This document shows, in pieces, positions 22,699 to 31,924 of a stretch of DNA of 41,280 nt. The stretch covers positions 1 to 41,280 of the forward strand of contig DJWK01000017.1 of assembly GCA_002441555.1 (NCBI GenBank), in the 5' to 3' direction. Origin of the DNA: Thermodesulfobacteriaceae bacterium UBA6232 (GTDB lineage: Bacteria; Desulfobacterota; Thermodesulfobacteria; Thermodesulfobacteriales; Thermodesulfobacteriaceae). Both the position numbers and the translations under genes were made by a program. Numbering within the stretch: the first letter of the stretch is position 1; each line of letters begins with the position of its first letter. The notes under the pieces were generated by a model. It was not told the DNA's origin, searched no databases, and saw nothing but the letters and a program-made list of their open reading frames with translations.

Positions 22699-23887
22699 AT
22701 CTCATAGGAAAGAGTTCTGCTCCTGGTAGGGGAGCTACGGGTTCTGTAAGAAGCATTTCTCCGTTTTTAATCCAGCTTTTAAGAATTTCAGCAACTTCTC
22801 TTGATTTAGTAAGACTTGTTATAGGAACCGTAGGAATTTCCTTCCCGAGTATATTTATTTTTCCGCTTTTAAGTTCAGCATAGCTGACAATACCGTAGTT
22901 GCGCTTTATTCCATTGGGATAGTCATGGGAGTAGTCAACTACTTGAGCCAAAAGATCTTCATCGGACATACCCGCCCATTCTGCAACCTGTTCATTAAGT
23001 ATGGGGATAGGGATTCCCAGGCCAACAGCAAGGGAGCATCCGTATCCCAGATGGCTTGTTCCCACAAGCCATTCAGGTTTCATTTCTTTAAGATTTCCGA
23101 GAACCATAAGGGTTGCTGCTGGCTGAATGGGAGCGCCCTTGGGAGTTCGCTTGACATCCATTTTGTGCTGGGTGCCTGCATAGACCACATAGCCCTTAGC
23201 ACCTCCAAGAAAGATTCTTGTCCCAATTCCTATGGTTTTAAGATAGGGATCCTTAAGAAGTGGAGAGAGGCACCCTGCAGTGGCATAATTAGCATTCCCC
23301 AGATTGGGTTTAAGAATGCCCATATAGGTGTATAGAATTTTATCAGAAAGATTTATAGCTACATTATAGTTTTGATAGGCATTTCTGGGATTACAGAGAA
23401 CTGCATTGACAAGGTCGTGGATGGTTATTTCCATTTCTAAGGATTTTCGGGGATAACAGTGGGTTCCGTAAGCAGTGGCTCTAAGAAGAACCTTTTTCCC
23501 TGCTACAAGGTCATGAATTACATGGCCTCCTCCATAGAGAAATTGCCCTGGAAAGACTTTATTAAGAGGGTCATCCTCTCTTGGTTCTGTGGCACCAATG
23601 TATATATCAACGGCTGCAAGGCCTGCATAGGCGGGGACATCATTTAACCAAACCCTGTGGGCCTTGATAGTGGGAACGGTGTGCCCAAAATTAATAAAGG
23701 CTCCCGATGAGCACATGGGAGAAAAGGTCCCTGTGGTAACTACATCAACCTCTTTAGCAGCCTGAACCGGCCCAACCTCCTTTACCAATTTTGAAAATTC
23801 CTCAGCAGTAAGAACTACAACCTCACCTTTTTCTATCTTTTTGTTAATTTCTTCAATGGTTCTTTTAACCTTGAATTCCTCTGCCAT
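22697..23887 (-). CDS. DUF39 (homocysteine biosynthesis) protein
   Basis: This 396-residue protein of the DUF39/HcyBio family (COG1900) carries Cys59 (SPMCSSGA) and Cys144 (GTHCYPRKS), each in the conserved context. In methanogens the family makes homocysteine from aspartate semialdehyde and sulfide. The glycine-rich blocks GGGHVIHDLVAGKKVLLRATAYG and AGCLSPLLKDPYLKTIGIGTRIFLGG are characteristic. Unlike the methanogen form it has no fused CBS pair; a CBS-pair gene lies just upstream. The AAGGAGG site is well placed before the ATG. No NIL-ferredoxin partner is present in the window. Confidence 0.92.
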   Translation of the reverse strand: MAEEFKVKRTIEEINKKIEKGEVVVLTAEEFSKLVKEVGPVQAAKEVDVVTTGTFSPMCSSGAFINFGHTVPTIKAHRVWLNDVPAYAGLAAVDIYIGATEPREDDPLNKVFPGQFLYGGGHVIHDLVAGKKVLLRATAYGTHCYPRKSLEMEITIHDLVNAVLCNPRNAYQNYNVAINLSDKILYTYMGILKPNLGNANYATAGCLSPLLKDPYLKTIGIGTRIFLGGAKGYVVYAGTQHKMDVKRTPKGAPIQPAATLMVLGNLKEMKPEWLVGTSHLGYGCSLAVGLGIPIPILNEQVAEWAGMSDEDLLAQVVDYSHDYPNGIKRNYGIVSYAELKSGKINILGKEIPTVPITSLTKSREVAEILKSWIKNGEMLLTEPVAPLPGAELFPMR

Positions 23888-23935
23888 TTTTAAACCTCCT
23901 TAAAGAAATAACTTTTTAAATTATTAAAAATAAAC

Positions 23936-23952
23936 TTTACCAAAAAGGTAAA
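23936..23952 (-). promoter_or_regulatory. Inverted repeat in the DUF39 upstream region
   Basis: TTTACC-AAAAA-GGTAAA (6-5-6) occupies 23936-23952 in the 101 bp between the CBS and DUF39 genes. On the minus strand it overlaps a possible promoter (TTGCAA, 16 bp, TAAAGT), so it may be an operator. It could also be a weak hairpin ending the CBS gene. Which it is cannot be told from sequence. Confidence 0.4.
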
Positions 23953-23988
23953 AAATTGCAAGAAAATTTTAAAAACAAAAATTCAATA

Positions 23989-24582
23989 CTATTCAATAAA
24001 GGCAATAACTTTATGACCCTTTGTTTCAAGGGAGGAGGCCAGATTTTCAAGGGGCATTTTTTCAAGACGAATAAAATATACCTTTTCTCCGTTTAAATTT
24101 ACATCCATTCCGATAGAAATAATTTTTCCGCCTTTCTTTTTAATCTCTTCAAGGACATCATCAAGATTGTCTCCTTTGGGAATTACATCAAGCCTTGATG
24201 AGGCCTTAAGAATACCCATAAGCTCAATGAAGGCCTCAAGGATATCAGTCACGGTGATAATCCCCACCAGTTTCCCCTGGGATACCACAGGAAGACCGCC
24301 AATTTTGTATTTATAAATTAATCTTGCAGCCTCATCAATGGAGGTTTCTGGATCTATGACTATGGGATTTATAATCATGACCTCCTTTAAAGGAAGTTTA
24401 AGTTTATCATTAAAAAGATAGGGCCTAAGGCTTGACTCGGTAACAAGACCTATAAGTTTGTCATTTTCAACCACGGGAAGATGCCTTATAGAGTGAAGTT
24501 TCATTAACTGAAGGGCTTCCTCAACGGTTTTATCAGAAGTTATGGTTATTACTTCGGTGATCATCCAGTTTTTAACCTTCAT
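23989..24582 (-). CDS. CBS-pair protein with C-terminal ACT-like domain (AcuB-like)
   Basis: Two tandem CBS domains (MKVKNWMITEVITITSDKTVEEAL and MIINPIVIDPETSIDEAAR) fill the first 120 residues, and an ACT-like segment (SRLDVIPKGDNLDDVLEEI onward) ends the protein. CBS pairs bind adenosyl ligands (AMP, ATP or S-adenosylmethionine). The start is set at the ATG 24582 (MKVKNWM) rather than the upstream GTG, because AAGGTG precedes it at normal spacing and AcuB-like proteins begin with this motif. It lies immediately upstream of DUF39 on the same strand. In methanogens the same two parts are fused in one protein (MJ0100-like), so it may sense a cofactor for sulfur metabolism. Confidence 0.85.
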   Translation of the reverse strand: MKVKNWMITEVITITSDKTVEEALQLMKLHSIRHLPVVENDKLIGLVTESSLRPYLFNDKLKLPLKEVMIINPIVIDPETSIDEAARLIYKYKIGGLPVVSQGKLVGIITVTDILEAFIELMGILKASSRLDVIPKGDNLDDVLEEIKKKGGKIISIGMDVNLNGEKVYFIRLEKMPLENLASSLETKGHKVIAFIE

Positions 24583-24661
24583 GAGAATATACACCTTCAG
24601 ATTTCAGCCTTTTTTAAACTATACCACAAAATAAGAGGATTCAATCCCAAGAAAAATTAAT

Positions 24662-27600
24662 TCACGAAGAAAGGTAATCTTTTAAAACTTTAGAGGTGGG
24701 CGTATTTACTTTGAGAAATTCTTCAATGGGTCCCTGAAAAAGTATTTCTCCTCCCTTGTCTCCTCCTTCGGGTCCAAGTTCAATAATCCAGTCTGCAGCC
24801 TTGATAAGTTCAAGATTGTGTTCTATTACGATAACAGTGTGGCCTCTATCCACAAGCTCTTGAAGCACCTCAACTAATTTGGCAACATCAAGAATGTGAA
24901 GTCCGGTGGTTGGCTCGTCAAGGAGATAAAGCACCGGTTTTGAGTGGATTTTACCCAGTTCCTTAGCAAGTTTAATTCTTTGGGCCTCTCCACCAGAAAG
25001 GGTGGGACTTGGCTGTCCTAAGGTTAAATAATCAAGGCCGATTCTGCAAACAAGGTCAAGTTTATGAGCAATAAGAGGATAGTTCTTGAAAAATTCCCTT
25101 GCCTCACCAAAGTCCATTTCAAGCACTTCGGCAATATTTTTCCCTCTAAGGGTAATTTCAAGGGTTTCAGCATTGTATCTTTTTCCGTTGCAGAACTCAC
25201 AGGTCTGATAAATAGCTGGAAGAAATTTGATTTCTATTTTTATTTTGCCCTGGCCTTTGCAATAGTGGCACTGCCCCTCTTCTTTATTGAAAGAAAATCT
25301 TCCCTCTCCGTAGCCCTTTTCTCTTGCAAGTTTGGTTCTGGCAAAGGCCTTTCTTATCTCGCTGAAAACCTGAATGTAAGTGGCAGGAACCGAGCGAGGC
25401 GTATTCCCAATGGGTGAATGGTCAACTAAATAGACCTCCTTTATATCTTCATACCCCGAAATATCCTTGATTCCCCAAAGGTTCTTTTTACCTTCTTTTA
25501 CAAGGACCCTTTTCACATTTTCATAAAGGGCCTCGCACACCAAGGTGGATTTCCCCGAGCCTGAAACCCCAACCACACAAATCAAATTTCCAAGAGGAAA
25601 AAGGACCTCTATATCTTTCAAATTTCGGAGTTGTACTCCTTTCAAGGTAAGAAATTTATTCTGTGCCCTCTTTTTGCTGATAAGGGTTTTTCTTAAGGTA
25701 TCTTTAAGAGCCTTTGCAGTAAGAGATTTTTCCTCTTTTAAGAGATCCTCTGTTTTTCCTGCAAATATTACTTTTCCGCCCCTTTTGCCTCCTCCTTCTC
25801 CAAGATCAACTACAAAATCACTTTCCTTTATAACTTCCTCGTCATGTTCCACCACAATAATGGTATTTCCTTTATCGCGAAGTTTTTTAATAATATCAAG
25901 CAATTTTTTAGTATCCCTTGGATGAAGCCCGATGGTTGGTTCATCAAGGATATAGGCAACCCCTGTCAAGGTGCTTCCAATCTCACCAGCTATTCTTACT
26001 CTTTTTGCCTCCCCTGCTGACAAAGTATCTGCAGATCTTGAAAGGGTCAGATAGGAAAGCCCGAGATCAGAAAGATATTCAAGCCTATTGAGAATTTCAG
26101 GAATTAGGGTTTCAGCAAGAACCCTTTCTTTTCCTTCAAAGGAAAGGCCTTTTATAAATTCATAGGCCCTGTCAACGGAAAGGTCAAGTAATTCAGGCAA
26201 AGAGAGCCCCTTTATTTTGTAATAAAAAACCTCGCGTCTATAACGGGAGCCTTTGCAGGCTGGACAGAGCTCACCATCAAGGCTTCCCATGCCGGAGCAG
26301 GTGGGGCAGCCTCCAACTTTGGTATTAAAAGCAAAAAGAAGGGGATCAGGTTCAGGAAGGGTGATTCCGCAAGTTGTGCAGGTAAGCCTCTCACTCAAAT
26401 AAAAGTCTTTATTTTCTTTATGTAGAATCAAAAGGCCCTTTCCTTCAATGAGGGCCTTTTCTACTAAGGCTAAAAAGGCCTCTTTTGACTGGGGAACTCC
26501 CAGAACAAGATCAATGCTGTGTTCTCTATATCTTGAAAGTTCAGGAATAGGAGGAAGGTCATAAAATTTTCCGTCAATTCTAACCTTATGGAAACCCTTT
26601 TTAAGCAGGTGTTCAAAAAGGGGTCTGTAATGGCCCTTTCTGTGCCTTACAAGGGGAAGAAGAATCTGAAAACCGCCTTTTTCTTTTTCCCATAAATTTA
26701 AGGCCAGTTCCGAAATTTCTTCTTTACTTTTGGGCTTTAGTTCTACACCGCAGGAGGGGCAAAAGGCGGTGCTAAGTCTTGCGTAGAGCAGTCTGAGATA
26801 GGGAAGAATTTCCGTTAAAGTGCCAACGGTTGATTTCGGAGAAAGCTCTCCAGATCTCTGCTCAAGGGCAACCGTTGCAGGAAGCCCTGAAATGTTGTCA
26901 AAATCTATCTCTTCATAAAGCTTAAAAAACTGTCTCAGATAGGCAGGAAGGGTTTCAAGAAAGCGTCTTTGACCTTCTGTAAAGATTACATCAAAGGCAA
27001 GGGTGGATTTACCTGAACCAGATACCCCTGTTATCACCACAAACCTTTCTCTTGGAATGTCAAGATCAATGTTTTTAAGATTGTGATGCCGTATGCCCCT
27101 CAATTTGATAAGCTTGTCTTCCTTAATTTCTGAAGCCCTTTGAAATTTCCTTTCTTTCAGGGTTTTTCCCTGAAGATATTCCAGTAGATAATTGGAGGTG
27201 GGGTAGGAATAATTGAGAAAATCCTTTAAAGTGCCCTGAAAGAGCAAATATCCCCCTTTTTCTCCCCCTTCAGGCCCAAATTCAAGCACCCAATCTGCTG
27301 AAAGCATAACCTCTGGATGGTGTTCCACTACAATAACAGTATGTCCTTCCTCTCTTAAATAGCGAAGGGCAGAAAGCAATTTTTCAATATCCTTTAAATG
27401 AAGCCCTGTTGTTGGTTCGTCAAGAAGAATTATGGCCTTTCCTGCTCCAATATGGGTTAAAAGCTCTGCCATTTTAATTCTCTGGGCTTCTCCTCCTGAA
27501 AGCGTGGAAAGGGGTTGTCCCAGTTTTAAATATCCGAGACCAAGATTTTTTAGAATACTGAGAATCTTTTTAATTTCTCGGTGATTCCCAAAAAATTCAT

Positions 27601-29890
27601 AGGCGGAATCCACGGTTAAATCAAGGATTTCGGAAATGTTTTTTCCCCGCCAGCGTATTTCAAGGACTTCCTCTTTAAAACGGGTTCCTTTGCAGACCTC
27701 ACAGGGTATAACAAGATCGGAAAGAAACTGCATTTCAATGACCTCAAAGCCAAGTCCCTTGCAATGAGGACATTGAGCTGTCTCTGAGTTAAAGGAAAAA
27801 CTCGTTTCTGTAAAACCGTATTTTTTGGCCTCCTCTGTGCTTGCAAGGAGTTTTCTTATATAAGTATAAAGCCCTGTATAAGTTGCTACTACCGAGCGGG
27901 GTGATCTTGCAAGGGGCTCTTGAGTAAAAAAAAGCACCTGATAGTGTGCAGGAAAATTTTTGATCTCCTCACAGTATTCGGGTTTTCTTTTCTCCTTAAG
28001 AGCAAGAAAACCCTTATAAAGGATTTCCTCAAGGAAGGTGGATTTTCCTGAACCTGAAACCCCTGTGATTACCGTAATGGCAGAAAGGGGAATTTTGGCA
28101 TCTATCTTTTTGAGGTTAAAGCGTAAAGCTCCCTTTATTTCAATAAATTCTTTTAACGTGGTTTCCCTTTGAAGGATTTCTCGGGGTTGATTCAAGGATT
28201 TTATGGCAGATGAAGTGGGTGTCTCCTTTAAAAGAATTTCTTTGGTATTCCCTGCGTGAAGAAGATAACCCCCTTTTTCTCCGCCTTCTGGACCAAGATC
28301 AACCAGAAAATCTGCATTAAGGATTATTTCAGGATCGTGTTCTACAACTATTACGGTGTTGTTTTGGGAAACAAGTTTTTCCATAAATTCAAGGATTTTT
28401 TGGGTATCTGTGGGATGAAGGCCCGTGGTTGGTTCATCAAGCACATAAAGGGTTTCCACAAGATTTGAGGAAAGGGCCCTTGTTAATAAACACCGACTCA
28501 TCTCTCCACCGGAAAGGGTTTTACTGGGTCTATTAAGTGTAAGATAAGAAAGTCCTACCCCCTCAAGATATTCAAGCCTTCTTTTAATTTCCAGGGCAAG
28601 CCTTTCTCCTGCAGGAGGAAGCCCTTCTTTAAGGAGAGTTTCCACAAAATTTTTAGCCTGGCTTATTTCAAGCTGATAAAAATCTCCTATATTTAAGTCT
28701 CGAATGTAAAAAAGTAGGGCCCTGGGATTAAAGCGAGTTCCTTTACAGGTGGGGCAAAGAACCTCTCTTCTTAATTTGGCAAGAAGGATTCTAAAATGAG
28801 GTTTGTATCTGTGGGCCTCAAGCCAGTCAACCACTTCTTTAAGGCCATACCAGGCCCCTTCACCTTCAAAAATGGCCTTTTTTATTTCCTCTGGAAGGGC
28901 TTTAAAGGGTGTGTCAAGAGAAATCCCCTTTTTTTTAAGAAAATCAAAGAGATCAAACTTAACCTCAAGCATAGCTGGAAAGTCAAGAATAGGAATAGCT
29001 CCTGCTTTTAGGGATTTTTCAGGATATTTTACAAGGGCTTCAAGATCTACCACAAGAAGATTTCCGAACCCCTTACATTCGGGACAAGCTCCTTGAGAGG
29101 TATTAAAGGAAAATAGGGCAGGGTTTTTGGAAGGAGCCCTAAATCCACATCTCGGGCATTCCTCTTTAGTGGAAAAATTTACCTCCTTTCCGTAAAGGGT
29201 TCTTATTTTGAACTTTTCAGAGATTTTTAAAGCCTGTTCTAAGGAGGAAACCAGTTCTGAAAGACTTTCTTTTTCAACTTTTATGCGGTGAAGAAGGAGA
29301 TCAAGCTCGGAAATCTCGGGAAGCTCTTCAACCTCGTCAAGTTCAAGAACCTTTCCTTGAACAAAAGCCCTTGTAAAACCAGAAGAAAGAAGCCCCTCCC
29401 TCAAATGGTAAATATCTTTTTCTACTTTTACGGGAACAAGGAGATAAATCATTTCACCTGAAAAATCTTTTAGGATATCTCTGGCAAGTGCCTCGGGATC
29501 TCTCTGAATGATGGGAATATGGCAGATGGGACAATAGGGAATGCTTAAGTGATAATAAAACATTTTGGTAAAGTGGCTTATTTCAGTTAAAGTTGCCACT
29601 GTTGAGCGAGAAGTTTTGACAAAATTTCCTTGTGGAAAGGCAAGGGCTGGAGGGATATTTTTTAAGTCCTTTACTAAGGGTTTAGGAAGTCTTTCCAGAT
29701 ATTGTCTTACATAAGAAGAAAAGGTTTCAAGATAGCGTCTGCTTCCTTCAGCATAGAGGGTATCAAAAACAAGACTTGATTTGCCAGCCCCAGAGACCCC
29801 AGTTACAACAATCAGGTGATAGAAGGGTAAAAAAAGATCAAAGCCTTTAAGGTTGTTTTGTCTTACAGAATAAAGCTCGATGTATTTCAA
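24662..29890 (-). CDS. uvrA: Tandem double UvrA (excinuclease subunit A, four ABC modules)
   Basis: At 1742 residues it is nearly twice the usual UvrA (about 940). The sequence repeats the UvrA layout: copy one runs to about residue 905, copy two from about 925. Walker A motifs lie at 31-39, 609-617, 954-962 and 1440-1448. The signature motifs are LSGGEMSR (458), LSGGEAQR (797), LSAGEAKR (1290) and LSGGEAQR (1631), so both N-half modules deviate from LSGGEAQR. Each copy has its zinc modules: CPICHIP and CPRCGF in the first, CPSCGVE and CTTCGI in the second, and the longer CxxC..CxxC hairpins near 707-735 and 1541-1570. UvrA dimers start nucleotide excision repair. Here one chain would contain the dimer. 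The start is a TTG six bases after the dksA-like stop; SD-like AAGGGTG is upstream. Such fused UvrAs are known in Chlamydia. Confidence 0.95.
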   Translation of the reverse strand: MKYIELYSVRQNNLKGFDLFLPFYHLIVVTGVSGAGKSSLVFDTLYAEGSRRYLETFSSYVRQYLERLPKPLVKDLKNIPPALAFPQGNFVKTSRSTVATLTEISHFTKMFYYHLSIPYCPICHIPIIQRDPEALARDILKDFSGEMIYLLVPVKVEKDIYHLREGLLSSGFTRAFVQGKVLELDEVEELPEISELDLLLHRIKVEKESLSELVSSLEQALKISEKFKIRTLYGKEVNFSTKEECPRCGFRAPSKNPALFSFNTSQGACPECKGFGNLLVVDLEALVKYPEKSLKAGAIPILDFPAMLEVKFDLFDFLKKKGISLDTPFKALPEEIKKAIFEGEGAWYGLKEVVDWLEAHRYKPHFRILLAKLRREVLCPTCKGTRFNPRALLFYIRDLNIGDFYQLEISQAKNFVETLLKEGLPPAGERLALEIKRRLEYLEGVGLSYLTLNRPSKTLSGGEMSRCLLTRALSSNLVETLYVLDEPTTGLHPTDTQKILEFMEKLVSQNNTVIVVEHDPEIILNADFLVDLGPEGGEKGGYLLHAGNTKEILLKETPTSSAIKSLNQPREILQRETTLKEFIEIKGALRFNLKKIDAKIPLSAITVITGVSGSGKSTFLEEILYKGFLALKEKRKPEYCEEIKNFPAHYQVLFFTQEPLARSPRSVVATYTGLYTYIRKLLASTEEAKKYGFTETSFSFNSETAQCPHCKGLGFEVIEMQFLSDLVIPCEVCKGTRFKEEVLEIRWRGKNISEILDLTVDSAYEFFGNHREIKKILSILKNLGLGYLKLGQPLSTLSGGEAQRIKMAELLTHIGAGKAIILLDEPTTGLHLKDIEKLLSALRYLREEGHTVIVVEHHPEVMLSADWVLEFGPEGGEKGGYLLFQGTLKDFLNYSYPTSNYLLEYLQGKTLKERKFQRASEIKEDKLIKLRGIRHHNLKNIDLDIPRERFVVITGVSGSGKSTLAFDVIFTEGQRRFLETLPAYLRQFFKLYEEIDFDNISGLPATVALEQRSGELSPKSTVGTLTEILPYLRLLYARLSTAFCPSCGVELKPKSKEEISELALNLWEKEKGGFQILLPLVRHRKGHYRPLFEHLLKKGFHKVRIDGKFYDLPPIPELSRYREHSIDLVLGVPQSKEAFLALVEKALIEGKGLLILHKENKDFYLSERLTCTTCGITLPEPDPLLFAFNTKVGGCPTCSGMGSLDGELCPACKGSRYRREVFYYKIKGLSLPELLDLSVDRAYEFIKGLSFEGKERVLAETLIPEILNRLEYLSDLGLSYLTLSRSADTLSAGEAKRVRIAGEIGSTLTGVAYILDEPTIGLHPRDTKKLLDIIKKLRDKGNTIIVVEHDEEVIKESDFVVDLGEGGGKRGGKVIFAGKTEDLLKEEKSLTAKALKDTLRKTLISKKRAQNKFLTLKGVQLRNLKDIEVLFPLGNLICVVGVSGSGKSTLVCEALYENVKRVLVKEGKKNLWGIKDISGYEDIKEVYLVDHSPIGNTPRSVPATYIQVFSEIRKAFARTKLAREKGYGEGRFSFNKEEGQCHYCKGQGKIKIEIKFLPAIYQTCEFCNGKRYNAETLEITLRGKNIAEVLEMDFGEAREFFKNYPLIAHKLDLVCRIGLDYLTLGQPSPTLSGGEAQRIKLAKELGKIHSKPVLYLLDEPTTGLHILDVAKLVEVLQELVDRGHTVIVIEHNLELIKAADWIIELGPEGGDKGGEILFQGPIEEFLKVNTPTSKVLKDYLSS

Positions 29891-29895
29891 AGGGG

Positions 29896-30258
29896 TTATT
29901 CACCCTTGATTTTCTCCATTCTTTCCTGGGCTCTTTTGCAGTCTATGCAGAGGGTGGCTTCAGGTCTTGCCATAAGCCTTTTTTCATCTATTTCAATTCC
30001 GCAGGCCTCACAAATACCGTAAGTCCCCTCCTCAATTTTTTTCAAGGCCTTATCAATTTTTTTGAGAAGCTTCTGCTCTCTATCCCTTAATCTTAGGCCC
30101 AGTGCAAGATCCGTTTCCCTTGCTGCCTGATCAATAGCATCAGGAAGATTTTCTGCCCCCTCTTCAAGGTTTTTCAAAGTTTCAAGAACATCCTTTAAAA
30201 TTTCCTCCCTCCTTTTAAGAAGAAGTTCCTTGAAGTATTGAAGTTTTTCTTTATCCAT
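29896..30258 (-). CDS. dksA: DksA/TraR-type zinc-finger protein
   Basis: This 120-residue protein has a coiled-coil N-terminal helix pair with acidic tip (DAIDQAARETD, about 41-51) and a C4 zinc finger Cys83, Cys86, Cys104 and Cys107 (CEACG ... CIDC). DksA binds RNA polymerase and with ppGpp shifts transcription. The start is set at MDKEKLQYF (30258) because GGGGAGG lies just upstream; a longer frame to 30309 would run into moaC. It is 16 bp after moaC and 6 bp before uvrA. It is shorter than E. coli DksA (151), so DksA-like is a safer label than DksA proper. Confidence 0.88.
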   Translation of the reverse strand: MDKEKLQYFKELLLKRREEILKDVLETLKNLEEGAENLPDAIDQAARETDLALGLRLRDREQKLLKKIDKALKKIEEGTYGICEACGIEIDEKRLMARPEATLCIDCKRAQERMEKIKGE

Positions 30259-30274
30259 CCCCACCTCCCCAGTT

Positions 30275-30751
30275 TTATTCAAAGCGGACCTCTCCGCTCT
30301 TTCCCCCACTTTTATAAACTAAACGAATATTTTGAATTTTTATTCCCTTGTGAAGGGCTTTACACATGTCATATATGGTAAGGGCTGCAACAGAAACAGC
30401 TGTAAGGGCTTCCATTTCAACCCCGGTCTGGGAAACCGTTTTAACCCTTGCCTCAATCTCAAGGGCATATTTTTCTGGAATAAATTGAAAATCAATTTCT
30501 ACCTGACTTAAGGGTAAAGGATGACAAAGGGGGATAAGCTCTGAGGTTTTTTTAGCAGCAAGAATTCCTGCAACCCTTGCACAGGAAAGAAAATCCCCTT
30601 TGGGTATGTCCTGAGAAAGCACCCTTTCGTAAATTTCCTCTGGAAAAACCACTTCTCCTCTGGCAATGGCCATTCTCTGAGTTTCAGGTTTACCAGAAAC
30701 ATCGACCATATGAAGAGTTCCGTCTATTTTCAAATGGGTAAAATCAGGCAT
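30275..30751 (-). CDS. moaC: Cyclic pyranopterin monophosphate synthase MoaC
   Basis: MoaC converts the GTP-derived intermediate to cyclic pyranopterin monophosphate in molybdenum (or tungsten) cofactor synthesis. The family blocks MVDVSGKPETQRMA, GDFLSCARVAGILAAKKTSELIPLCHPLPLS and KTVSQTGVEMEALTAVSVAALTIYDMCKAL with the catalytic Asp are all present. The length is 158 residues from the ATG at 30751, which overlaps the dnaJ stop region by eight bases; a GTG three codons upstream (30760) is an alternative start. The enzyme implies molybdo- or tungsto-enzymes in this organism. Confidence 0.95.
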   Translation of the reverse strand: MPDFTHLKIDGTLHMVDVSGKPETQRMAIARGEVVFPEEIYERVLSQDIPKGDFLSCARVAGILAAKKTSELIPLCHPLPLSQVEIDFQFIPEKYALEIEARVKTVSQTGVEMEALTAVSVAALTIYDMCKALHKGIKIQNIRLVYKSGGKSGEVRFE

Positions 30752-31910
30752 CCCTTCCACCGAAAATAAATTTTTCCCAAAAACTTTCTTTTTTCCTCTT
30801 TTTGGAGTTTGAGGTTTTTTCTTGGTTTTGATGATTTAAAACAGGCTCATTTAGAAGCCCTTCCTTTTTTGCAAAGGCAAGAAGTAGTTCCTTCCCTTCA
30901 GGGGATACCTTTTTAGGCAATTCCACAGAGACCCTTAAAATCAAATCTCCCCGTTCTCTTGTTTGGGGATGGGGAAGCCCTTCTCCTTTAAGGATTATTT
31001 CATCCCCTGATTGGGTTCCAGGGGGTATCTCAATCTCAAGCTCTTTGCCAAAGTAAGGAATTTTTACTTTATCACCCAGTATAGCTGAAATAAAATTTAT
31101 TTTTATTTCTCCAAGGACGTTATTTCTATCCCGACGAAAATAGCGGTGAGGTTTAATGCGGACTCTGAGATATAAATCCCCTGGTCTTCCCCCCAAAATT
31201 CCACCCTCACCTTCTCCCTTTAAACGAAAGATGGTTCCATCCTCAACTCCAGGTGGAATGGTTACCTGAAGGGTTCTTTTTCGGCGGACCCTTCCGTTTC
31301 CCTTGCAGATTGAACACTTTTCTACATAGGTTGAACCTTTCCCTCCACATTCCGGGCAAAGATAACTTACCCTGAAAAAACCCTCTCTGTAAATAACCTT
31401 GCCCTTTCCCTGACAATATTCACAAACCTTTATGCCTTTGTTTGGGTCATATCCAAGGCCATGACAGGTTTCACAGGTTTCCCACCTTTCCAGTTCAAGA
31501 TTAATTTTCGATTCCTTAAAAAGATTCTCAAAATCAAGCCAGACCTCGGTGGAAATATCTGCTCCGTCCCTTCTTTTGGATTGAAAGGATTCTTCAAAGG
31601 AAAAACCAAAAAATTCTTCAAAGAGATCCGAAAAAGTTTTGAAAATATCGGAAATATCTTCGAAACCTCTATAACCGGAACTTCTCAAACCTGCATAGCC
31701 TTCCCGATCGTAAATGGCTCTTTTTTGAGGATCAGAAAGAACTTCATAGGCCTCTGAAATTTCCTTAAATTTTTCTTCAGCCTCTTTGTCACCTGGATTT
31801 CTATCAGGATGGTATTTCATAGCGAGCCTGCGATAGGCCCGCTTGATTTCCTCTTGAGTTGCATTACGAGGAACTCCTAGAATGGCATAATAATCTTTAA
31901 AAGCAGTCAT
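30744..31910 (-). CDS. dnaJ: Chaperone DnaJ
   Basis: DnaJ delivers clients to DnaK. In 388 residues it shows the J domain with HPD (MKYHPDRN, about 31-38), a Gly/Phe stretch (FGFSFEE), four zinc repeats of CxxCxGxG type (CETCHGLG, CEYCQGKG, CPECGGKG, CSICKGNG), and two C-terminal peptide-binding domains. It has an extra basic tail (SNSKKRKKESFWEKF). No dnaK or grpE is in the window. The gap after rpoZ is 14 bp and the region before the ATG has no strong ribosome-binding sequence, so coupling with rpoZ is likely. Confidence 0.96.
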   Translation of the reverse strand: MTAFKDYYAILGVPRNATQEEIKRAYRRLAMKYHPDRNPGDKEAEEKFKEISEAYEVLSDPQKRAIYDREGYAGLRSSGYRGFEDISDIFKTFSDLFEEFFGFSFEESFQSKRRDGADISTEVWLDFENLFKESKINLELERWETCETCHGLGYDPNKGIKVCEYCQGKGKVIYREGFFRVSYLCPECGGKGSTYVEKCSICKGNGRVRRKRTLQVTIPPGVEDGTIFRLKGEGEGGILGGRPGDLYLRVRIKPHRYFRRDRNNVLGEIKINFISAILGDKVKIPYFGKELEIEIPPGTQSGDEIILKGEGLPHPQTRERGDLILRVSVELPKKVSPEGKELLLAFAKKEGLLNEPVLNHQNQEKTSNSKKRKKESFWEKFIFGGRDA

Positions 31911-31924
31911 TTCGAAAGGTTAGC

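Noticed and set aside
25064..25925. Plus-strand frames opposite uvrA
   Set aside because: They are shadows of the conserved ABC coding strand.
30259..30309. Upstream 17-residue extension of the dksA-like gene
   Set aside because: GGGGAGG fits the ATG at 30258, and the extension lies inside moaC.
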